Shown: positions 58,088-64,000 of the stretch, piece by piece | Numbering within the stretch: the stretch's first letter is position 1 | How the letters are laid out: each line of letters opens with the position of its first letter | DNA from: Gramella jeungdoensis | Lineage (GTDB): Bacteria > Bacteroidota > Bacteroidia > Flavobacteriales > Flavobacteriaceae | Direction: 5' to 3' | Assembly: GCF_023805255.1 (NCBI RefSeq) | Contig: NZ_JAMSCK010000002.1 | Location: 62,001 to 126,000 of the forward strand | Length of the DNA: 64,000 nucleotides | Notes under the pieces: generated by a model | What the model was told of the DNA's origin: nothing | The model's input: the letters and a program-made list of their open reading frames with translations, nothing else | Database searches by the model: none | Made by a program: the position numbers and the translations under genes

Positions 58088-59224
58088 GTGCAAAATTTTG
58101 ATGATATAAGATTTTATAACGATAAAGAGGTGAATGTTGCCTTACGGGAATATGTGCAACATCCTATGATTAAGGCTTTATTAAAGTTTACGTTTCCAGA
58201 TCTGAAATTCAGGGAGATCGAAGAGATTGTACTAACCTGTAATTCGATTGAAGATTTTCAAACAAGGGTCATTTATCTTAGTGTGGAAAAGGTTTTGGAG
58301 CGAACCAGCGAAGGCCTAACCGATAAAGGTTTTGATAAATTAGACTCTAAGGAGTCTTATTTTTTTATTTCTAATCACAGGGATATTATTCTTGATACCT
58401 CGTTAATCAATTATACCTTATATAATCATGATCTTGTGATGACCGCATCTGCCATTGGTGATAACCTGGTGCAAAAGCCATTTTTGATGGCGCTTTCAAA
58501 ACTTAATCGCAATTTCCTGGTGCTTAGGAATCAGTCTCCCCGTGAAATGCTGAAAAGTTCGATGAAGCTTTCAGAATACATCAGGCAGTTATTGCTGGAA
58601 GAAGGGCGATCGGTATGGATGGCACAAAGGGAAGGCAGAACCAAAGACGGGAACGACCATACCCAACAGGGAGTGCTCAAGATGCTGGCTATGGCCAAGG
58701 GTGAGAACGATATTCTGGATTATTTTGCAAAACTTAAAATAGTTCCTGTAGCGATCTCTTACGAGTTTGATCCTACCGATATGCTTAAAATGCCCGAAGT
58801 CCTGGCCAAAAGGATGAAGGAAGAATATAAGAAAACCGCCAACGAAGACTTCAATAGTATCATGCAGGGTGCGCTGGGGCAGAAGGGACGAATTCAGCTT
58901 AATGCCGGAAAAGTGCTTACCAGGGAGGATTTTGCTAAGATAAGGGAGCAGGAACTTTCGGTCAATGATCAGTTAAAGGAAGTGTCCAGGTTGATAGATC
59001 GCACCATATACAGAAATTTTAAATTATGGCCGGCAAATTATATCGCATATGATCTTCTTAAGAACGAAAACAGGTTTGCCGATAATTATTCAGAAAAAGA
59101 AAAAAGGAAGTTCGAAAGACGAATAAGTCGAAGGGTGGATGTTAAGAACCCTCTCGCTCTTAATAGCTATTTATTGATGTATGCCAACCCCGTGATCAAT
59201 AAAATGTCTTTAGATGAAGAATAG
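58088..59224 (+). CDS. 1-acyl-glycerol-3-phosphate acyltransferase-like protein
   Basis: The 378-residue protein has the acyltransferase site NHRDIILD in FFISNHRDIILDTSLINY (H, D catalytic pair), then WMAQREGRTKDG as the second motif. Lysophospholipid acyltransferases transfer an acyl group in membrane lipid synthesis. The long C-terminal half is characteristic of a Bacteroidota subgroup and has no named domain. The start is GTG 58088. It overlaps the asparaginase gene by eleven bases. Confidence 0.88.
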   Translation: MQNFDDIRFYNDKEVNVALREYVQHPMIKALLKFTFPDLKFREIEEIVLTCNSIEDFQTRVIYLSVEKVLERTSEGLTDKGFDKLDSKESYFFISNHRDIILDTSLINYTLYNHDLVMTASAIGDNLVQKPFLMALSKLNRNFLVLRNQSPREMLKSSMKLSEYIRQLLLEEGRSVWMAQREGRTKDGNDHTQQGVLKMLAMAKGENDILDYFAKLKIVPVAISYEFDPTDMLKMPEVLAKRMKEEYKKTANEDFNSIMQGALGQKGRIQLNAGKVLTREDFAKIREQELSVNDQLKEVSRLIDRTIYRNFKLWPANYIAYDLLKNENRFADNYSEKEKRKFERRISRRVDVKNPLALNSYLLMYANPVINKMSLDEE

Positions 59225-60242
59225 GGCGAGGATACTTTTAATTTATACCGGGGGAACCATTGGTATGATAAAGGATTATGATACCGGGGCTCTTAAGGCA
59301 TTCAATTTTGATGAACTTTTACAGAATATCCCCGAGCTCAAGATCCTTGAGCATGAGATAGAGACCTTAAGCTTTGAGGAGCCTATCGATTCTTCTAATA
59401 TGAGTCCTGTCTATTGGTATAAGATCGCCCATATCATAGATGAGAATTATGATAACTATGATGGGTTTGTGGTGTTGCACGGTAGTGATACCATGTCTTA
59501 TACGGCTTCTGCGCTCAGCTTCATGTTTGAAAATCTTACCAAACCAGTAATCTTTACCGGTTCTCAGCTACCGATTGGAGATCTAAGGACCGATGCAAAG
59601 GAAAATCTTATTACCAGTATTCAGATAGCAGGTCTCCAAAAGAATGGAAAACCGGTTATTTCAGAAGTAGGGCTTTATTTTGAATATAAATTATACAGGG
59701 CTAACAGGACCACAAAGATCAATGCCGAACATTTTCAGGCGTTCGCTTCTATGAATCATCCGCCTCTGGCAGAATCGGGTGTTTATCTTTCGGTGAATCA
59801 TAAAGCCCTTTGGAAACCCAATCCCAAGCAAAAGCGAAAATTACATACCGGATTCAATGATGAAGTGCTTGTGCTCAAAATGTTCCCGGGAATTAGTGAA
59901 AGCACCGTGGAGCATATTCTTTCGAAGAAAAATCTGCAGGGAGTGGTACTAGAAACTTATGGGAGTGGAAATGCACCAAATGCCCCATGGTTTTTAGATA
60001 TTTTAAAAGAGAAGATCAAAAGTGGGGTCAGGATAGTGAATGTAACCCAGTGTGTGGCGGGTAGTGTTATGATGGGACAGTATGAGACCAGCGTTGGTTT
60101 GAAAAAGATAGGGGTAGTCTCAGGAAAGGACATTACTACAGAAGCTGCCGTATCCAAATTAATGTATTTGCTGGGTAAGGATCTTTCGCCAAAAATATTC
60201 AAGACGATCTTCGAAACTTCCTTAAGAGGTGAAATGTCTTAA
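59214..60242 (+). CDS. ansA: Type I L-asparaginase
   Basis: The 342-residue enzyme hydrolyses asparagine to aspartate and ammonia. The nucleophile motif is LLIYTGGTIGM (Thr at 12 and 15 region), and the second motif VVLHGSDTMSYTASALSFM carries the catalytic Thr-Lys-Asp set with HGSDT. No signal peptide is present, so it is the cytoplasmic type I form. It overlaps the acyltransferase gene start-to-end by eleven bases and ends 67 bases before tRNA-Ser. Confidence 0.93.
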   Translation: MKNRARILLIYTGGTIGMIKDYDTGALKAFNFDELLQNIPELKILEHEIETLSFEEPIDSSNMSPVYWYKIAHIIDENYDNYDGFVVLHGSDTMSYTASALSFMFENLTKPVIFTGSQLPIGDLRTDAKENLITSIQIAGLQKNGKPVISEVGLYFEYKLYRANRTTKINAEHFQAFASMNHPPLAESGVYLSVNHKALWKPNPKQKRKLHTGFNDEVLVLKMFPGISESTVEHILSKKNLQGVVLETYGSGNAPNAPWFLDILKEKIKSGVRIVNVTQCVAGSVMMGQYETSVGLKKIGVVSGKDITTEAAVSKLMYLLGKDLSPKIFKTIFETSLRGEMS

Positions 60243-60308
60243 AATTAATGGCGGCATACTTGACGGGAATGATTTTTTTTTGTTATTTGCCGCCCCGAAC
60301 AGATAAAC

Positions 60309-60396
60309 AGAGAGGTGGCCGAGTGGTCGAAGGCGCACGCCTGGAAAGTGTGTATACGTCACAAGCGTATCGAGGGTTCGAATCCCTTCCTCTCTG
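60309..60396 (+). tRNA. tRNA-Ser (anticodon GGA)
   Basis: The acceptor arm AGAGAGG (60309-60315) pairs with CCTCTCT (60389-60395), the D-arm begins TGGCCGAGTGG, and the anticodon loop CTGGAAA gives anticodon GGA. A long variable arm of the serine type is present, and the T-loop is GGTTCGAATCC. CCA is not encoded. The discriminator base is G. Confidence 0.95.
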
Positions 60397-60464
60397 CTAA
60401 GTGTTTTTATTAAAAATAATTTATATCTTTAACCCTTTAACTAATTAAATTAAGACAAACAGTA

Positions 60465-61268
60465 ATGAAAAGATTATTTTCTATTTTGGTAATCGCCGCG
60501 ATTACGGTTCTTGGGGCCTACAATCTAAAGGCGGCTAACAGCGCGAATACAATGCCAGGAACGATTGTGACCTTTGTTCAGGATGACGAAGAGGCCGCAG
60601 CTGGTGATGAAGCAGAGGAAGAAGAACTTGGTTTTCACCAGGAGCTTAAAAAACGTTTCATCGAAGGTGGTCCTGTATTTATGGGGATCGTTCTTTTATG
60701 TTTAATTCTTGGTCTGGCTATTGCCATTGAGAGAATTATCTTTTTAAACCTTTCTACTACTAATACAAGAAAGCTTGCTCAGGATGTTGAGGATGCACTT
60801 AACAGTGGAGGAATCGAAGCAGCTAAAGAAGTTTGTAGAAATACAAAAGGACCTGTTGCTTCTATCTATTATCAGGGTCTTGACAGAGCTGACGAAAGCA
60901 TCGAAGCTGCTGAAAAAGCGGTTGTTGCTTACGGAGGTGTTCAAATGGGACAACTTGAGAAGAACGTATCTTGGGTTTCTTTATTTATCGCACTTGCTCC
61001 TATGCTTGGTTTCATGGGTACGGTAATCGGGATGATTCAGGCCTTTGACCGTATCGAGGCAGCGGGAGATATGCAGCCATCACTTGTTGCAGGAGGTATT
61101 AAAGTAGCACTTCTTACTACAGTATTTGGTTTGATTGTTGCAATTATTCTTCAGATTTTCTACAACTACATCATCGCTAAGATAGATAGTATCGTAAACG
61201 ATATGGAAGATGCATCTATTCTACTTATCGATATGCTAGTAGCATACAAGAACAAAAAGAGAGTCTAA
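60465..61268 (+). CDS. exbB: ExbB/TolQ proton-channel protein
   Basis: The 267-residue protein has a signal-like N-terminus, an acidic linker (AAAGDEAEEEELGFHQELKK), a membrane helix (FMGIVLLCLILGLAIAIERII) and the ExbB/TolQ pair of helices (FIALAPMLGFMGTVIGMIQAF and LTTVFGLIVAIILQIFYNYI) with the conserved acidic and Thr residues. With ExbD it converts proton-motive force to TonB motion in the inner membrane. It opens a four-gene operon with a small membrane protein and two ExbD proteins. Confidence 0.92.
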   Translation: MKRLFSILVIAAITVLGAYNLKAANSANTMPGTIVTFVQDDEEAAAGDEAEEEELGFHQELKKRFIEGGPVFMGIVLLCLILGLAIAIERIIFLNLSTTNTRKLAQDVEDALNSGGIEAAKEVCRNTKGPVASIYYQGLDRADESIEAAEKAVVAYGGVQMGQLEKNVSWVSLFIALAPMLGFMGTVIGMIQAFDRIEAAGDMQPSLVAGGIKVALLTTVFGLIVAIILQIFYNYIIAKIDSIVNDMEDASILLIDMLVAYKNKKRV

Positions 61269-61286
61269 GAAAAATCATAAACAATT

Positions 61287-61724
61287 ATGACCTTACATAA
61301 AATATTAAAATATCTGGCACTTGTTATTGGTGTGATAGGACTGGTTCTTCTTGGAAGAATCATCGCCACCGGTGACGACGCCATCAAAGCCTCGGCAGAC
61401 CTTCAGGCCAGTCATCTTGATCCGTATATGTGGATCGCATACCTGGTTTTACTTGCAGTTATTGTGTTAGTGGCAATATTTGTGATAGTAGGTTTATTTA
61501 GAGGTAGCATTAAGAACACTATCATTGCAGTAGGATCATTTTTATTGATCATAGTAATCGCTTATGTATTAAGTGATGGTACTGCAAGAGAATTGAAAGA
61601 CGGTACTATGCTTTCAGCATCTGGAGACCACTGGGTGGGAGCAGGTTTGGTTACCTTCTACATCCTGGCTGGAATTGCCGTTGCAGCAATGATATTCTCA
61701 GGAATTAAAAAATTGGCTAAATAA
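61287..61724 (+). CDS. Three-helix membrane protein of the exbB operon
   Basis: The 145-residue protein has about four hydrophobic segments (residues 8-28, 45-70, 76-96, 117-139). No family is recognised. Its place between exbB and the first exbD, with gaps of 18 and two bases, argues for a role in the same complex. It is lacking in the usual exbBD pair of proteobacteria. Confidence 0.75.
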   Translation: MTLHKILKYLALVIGVIGLVLLGRIIATGDDAIKASADLQASHLDPYMWIAYLVLLAVIVLVAIFVIVGLFRGSIKNTIIAVGSFLLIIVIAYVLSDGTARELKDGTMLSASGDHWVGAGLVTFYILAGIAVAAMIFSGIKKLAK

Positions 61725-61726
61725 TT

Positions 61727-62335
61727 ATGGCAAAGAGATCAGCACCGGAAGTGAACGCTGGTTCCATGGCAGATATCGCTTTCCTGCTTTTAATCTTTTT
61801 CCTGGTAACTACTACCATTGAAACAGATAGCGGGATAAGTAGAAAACTACCGCCATGGCAGCCTGAAGACGTGGAGCCTCCGGTTATTAAACAACGTAAC
61901 ATCTTTACCGTACTGGTGAATAGTAACAATCAGTTACTAGTAGAAGATGAAGAGATGGAGCTTTCTGAACTACGGGAAGCTGCTGTAGAGTTCCTTGATA
62001 ATGGAGCTGGTACAGGAGATGAAGCCTGTAGCTTTTGCCAGGGTGCTAAAGATCCTAATTCTTCAGTGAACCCTCAAAAGGCTATTATTTCCCTGGTTAA
62101 TAACCGTGGAACAGAATATGGTACGTATATCGCCGTACAAAACGAACTTGTGGCTGCTTACAATCAGCTGCGTGATCGTGAAGCACAGCGTATGTATGGG
62201 ATGACTTTTACACAGATGGAGAAGAATTACAACGATCCTAACTATAATGGGGATAAAGATGCCCTGAAAGAGAAGATCGATGTGATTACCGATATGATCC
62301 CACAAAAGTTATCTGAAGCCGAACCAACAAGCTAA
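61727..62335 (+). CDS. exbD: ExbD/TolR-family protein, first copy
   Basis: The 202-residue protein has the ExbD layout: a short cytoplasmic N-terminus, one membrane helix in SMADIAFLLLIFFLVTTTIE with the proton-carrying Asp, and a periplasmic domain (FTVLVNSNNQLLVEDEEMEL). The C-terminal half is longer than usual and holds ACSFCQGAKDP, a paired-cysteine loop. It is two bases after the membrane protein gene. Confidence 0.92.
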   Translation: MAKRSAPEVNAGSMADIAFLLLIFFLVTTTIETDSGISRKLPPWQPEDVEPPVIKQRNIFTVLVNSNNQLLVEDEEMELSELREAAVEFLDNGAGTGDEACSFCQGAKDPNSSVNPQKAIISLVNNRGTEYGTYIAVQNELVAAYNQLRDREAQRMYGMTFTQMEKNYNDPNYNGDKDALKEKIDVITDMIPQKLSEAEPTS

Positions 62336-62366
62336 TAGAGCTTAAAAACCGAAAACGACTTTAATT

Positions 62367-62849
62367 ATGTCTAAATTTAAAAAGAAAAAATCTGGAGATC
62401 TGCCTGCTATTAGTACGGCATCTTTACCTGATATCGTTTTCATGCTTCTGTTTTTCTTTATGGTGGCCACGGTGATGCGTCAGAATACTCTGATGGTTGA
62501 AAATAAATTACCGTTCGCTGATCAGGTTGAAAAACTTGACAAGAAAGATTTGATCATGTATATCTATGCTGGGAAACCTAGCCAGAGATATAGAGCACAA
62601 TATGGAAATGAGGCCCGTATCCAGTTAAACGATAAGTTTGCCAGTGTTGAGGAAGTTCAGCAGTTTATATACTCTGAGCGTGAATCAAAAAGGGAAGAGT
62701 TGATACCTTACCTTACCACTGCACTTAAAGTTGATGAGGAAACAAACATGGGACTTGTTTCAGATATCAAACAGGAATTGAGAAAAGCTGAAGCTCTCAA
62801 GATCAACTACACCACTGTAGTTGGAGATGCGATGCAAAACGTAGAATAA
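62367..62849 (+). CDS. exbD: ExbD/TolR-family protein, second copy
   Basis: The 160-residue protein has the ExbD helix TASLPDIVFMLLFFFMVATVM with the conserved Asp, a basic N-terminus (KFKKKKSGD) and a periplasmic domain (DLIMYIYAGKPSQRYRAQYG). The two ExbD copies differ in length and sequence, so they may form a heteromer with ExbB. It ends before a strong terminator. Confidence 0.92.
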   Translation: MSKFKKKKSGDLPAISTASLPDIVFMLLFFFMVATVMRQNTLMVENKLPFADQVEKLDKKDLIMYIYAGKPSQRYRAQYGNEARIQLNDKFASVEEVQQFIYSERESKREELIPYLTTALKVDEETNMGLVSDIKQELRKAEALKINYTTVVGDAMQNVE

Positions 62850-62873
62850 TCTTTTCGATTTAATTATATAAAG

Positions 62874-62910
62874 CATCCTGTCTGGGTAAAATCAGACAGG
62901 ATGTTTTTTT
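62874..62910 (+). terminator. Terminator of the exbB-exbD operon
   Basis: The arms CATCCTGTCTG (62874-62884) and CAGACAGGATG (62893-62903) are perfectly complementary, followed by seven T. A near -7 box TATATTTA follows and may start the next gene. Confidence 0.9.
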
Positions 62911-62931
62911 ATATTTAGGCTTCAGATATAA

Positions 62932-63657
62932 ATGCTAATGAGCTTGAAAACTTACTTGTTCGCCCTTCTTATGATTTTCCCCCTCTTCACAATGGCACAG
63001 GAAGAAGAGGATAGGTACAAGATACCAGATAGCGTTCCATTTAGCATAGACAGCCTTTACAGGGAAGATCAGTTCTATGTTGGGTTTAGCTTTAACCTGG
63101 TCACCAATAAGCCTGCTACGATCTCCCAGGAAAGTTTTTCCGGTGGTCTGCATTTGGGATTTATCAGGGACTTTCCCTTGAATGAAAGGCGAAATATAGC
63201 ACTGGGAGCGGGCCTGGGCTGGTCTATAAACAGTTATGGTCAAAACTTGTTTATTGGAAAGGATTCCAGTGGTAATACTCTTTTTAGAAGTCTGGATGAT
63301 AGCCAGGATTATGATACGAACCGTTTTACAACACAACTCGTAGAAGCCCCGATTGAATTCCGCTGGCGCGCGTCGACTCCCGCAACCTATAAGTTCTGGC
63401 GTATCTATACGGGTTTAAGGCTGGGCTATATTTATAATTTCAGAAGTAATTATAAAGATCGGGATACACAGGTAATTATTAATGACTTGCCAGAACTAAA
63501 CCGATTTCGTTTGGGAACCACTTTTACCTTTGGGTATAACACCTTCAATTTTCAATTCTATTATGCTCTTAATCCCTTTTTCAGAGATGCGATGGTAGAC
63601 GAAAGGGAACTGGGACTTTCTACCCTAAAAATAGGTCTGACATTCTATATTCTGTAA
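62932..63657 (+). CDS. PorT-like outer-membrane beta-barrel protein
   Basis: The 241-residue protein has a signal peptide (LFALLMIFPLFTMAQ) and then alternating beta-strands with aromatic ends, such as FYVGFSFNLVTNKPATI, GGLHLGFIRDFPLNERRN and FRLGTTFTFGYNTFNFQFYY, typical of small porin-like outer-membrane proteins. An in-frame ATG two codons on (62938) is also possible. It follows the exbB operon terminator; a functional link to TonB-dependent transport is possible but unproven. It overlaps the last gene's end by 38 bases. Confidence 0.85.
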   Translation: MLMSLKTYLFALLMIFPLFTMAQEEEDRYKIPDSVPFSIDSLYREDQFYVGFSFNLVTNKPATISQESFSGGLHLGFIRDFPLNERRNIALGAGLGWSINSYGQNLFIGKDSSGNTLFRSLDDSQDYDTNRFTTQLVEAPIEFRWRASTPATYKFWRIYTGLRLGYIYNFRSNYKDRDTQVIINDLPELNRFRLGTTFTFGYNTFNFQFYYALNPFFRDAMVDERELGLSTLKIGLTFYIL

Positions 63658-64000
63658 ACCAGAAATTGAACACTAGTAATTGAGGGATTAACCCGGCAAG
63701 AACTCCCAGGACTATTTCCCAGCCAGAATGCGCTTTGTAATAAAGACGTGAGGAGGCTGTTAGACCTGTTGCAACGATCAAAAAGCTGATGGTGTAAATA
63801 AAGTAAAGGTGAAAATAGATACAGAAGCCTGCTACGAACATTAAAAGACCTGACATCCCAACCATATGAAGGCTTAATTTTATCCTGAACCAGGTTAGAA
63901 TATATGTGATCGCCGAAGAGATCAGGATTCCGACAAAATAATAATAGAGTCCCGGGTAATTATAGATGTTTAGAATCTGGTTAAGCACCATGAAACTTAA
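63620..64000 (-). CDS. PAP2-like membrane protein, C-terminal part (runs off the window)
   Basis: The frame is open to the window edge, so the start lies beyond base 64000. The visible part is about 126 residues with several hydrophobic helices and a C-terminal stretch TASSRLYYKAHSGWEIVLG that resembles the SRxxxxxHxxxE/D box of PAP2-type phosphatases. The first visible ATG (63991) may be internal. It overlaps the 3' end of the beta-barrel gene by 38 bases, tail to tail. Confidence 0.65.
   Translation of the reverse strand, partial: LSFMVLNQILNIYNYPGLYYYFVGILISSAITYILTWFRIKLSLHMVGMSGLLMFVAGFCIYFHLYFIYTISFLIVATGLTASSRLYYKAHSGWEIVLGVLAGLIPQLLVFNFWFTEYRMSDLFLG

Noticed and set aside
60249-60296. 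GGCGGCA ... TGCCGCC hairpin before tRNA-Ser
   Set aside because: The loop is about 30 bases with a long T-run inside, and it is too weakly placed to call a terminator for ansA with confidence.
1-64000. CRISPR array, insertion sequence, prophage or integrase
   Set aside because: No regularly spaced direct repeats, transposase, integrase or phage structural gene was found in any open frame.

Overview
The window is a 64 kb piece of a Bacteroidota chromosome, most likely a marine member of the Flavobacteriaceae (Gramella/Christiangramia-like; this genus guess is an inference). The evidence is a SusD C-terminus, a laminarinase with a type IX secretion sorting domain, a secreted sulfatase, a BlaI/BlaR1 pair with a TonB tail, duplicated ExbD genes, and promoters of the Bacteroidota type (TTTG ... 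TAnnTTTG) with weak or absent Shine-Dalgarno sequences. I see no rRNA, insertion sequence, integrase, phage or CRISPR array.

Region 1 (1-10.9 kb) is accessory. It opens with the end of a SusD gene, a GNAT acetyltransferase, a fructokinase-like sugar kinase and an exported cupin. From 2.6 to about 7 kb base composition changes sharply from gene to gene. A very AT-rich two-gene unit (DUF6978-like plus DUF1828/DUF1829) is bounded by a 14/15-matching inverted repeat and followed by an attC-like palindromic block. The block abuts a GC-rich orphan lipoprotein gene, which is followed by an AT-rich exported superoxide dismutase and two VOC proteins. This patchwork is the best candidate for something undescribed. 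It continues with an intradiol-dioxygenase-like lipoprotein, a DUF4256 protein, a membrane HExxH protein without a usual start codon, a CAT-family acetyltransferase and small membrane proteins.

Region 2 (10.9-31.4 kb) holds secreted hydrolases and decaying genes. An AraC-type regulator is broken by two adjacent in-frame stop codons, just upstream of a vanadium-haloperoxidase-like lipoprotein. A merT remnant sits beside an intact GDCCVxC-type cysteine-rich protein, marking a decayed mercury/metal locus. Other genes encode an M20 peptidase, a PLP decarboxylase, the GH16 laminarinase, a CPBP protease, a PqqB-like metallohydrolase, a fasciclin lipoprotein, a methyltransferase, an S41 protease, an MFS transporter, a sulfatase and a very acidic lipoprotein.

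Region 3 (31.4-48.5 kb) is mostly chromosomal core: TonB, tRNA-Leu(UAG), M20 dipeptidase, an M49 peptidase, a PhnA-like protein, a DUF885 protein, a membrane-anchored MutS-like ATPase, a DUF4230-DUF4260-cyclase group, hemW, ruvC and a glycosyltransferase. Its intergenic gaps are filled with dispersed palindromic repeats that I do not see elsewhere in the window. A 23S-IVP-like four-helix-bundle ORF with degenerate terminal inverted repeats lies between ruvC and hemW.

Region 4 (48.5-64 kb) contains a BlaI-BlaR1/TonB regulatory locus with an outward run of secreted, TPR and TonB-like lipoprotein genes, and clear palindromic operators. It also has a YceI-DUF5777-Rieske operon, then tatD, an acyltransferase, ansA, tRNA-Ser(GGA), the exbB-exbD-exbD energy-transduction operon and an outer-membrane barrel protein. 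The window ends inside a PAP2-like membrane gene.
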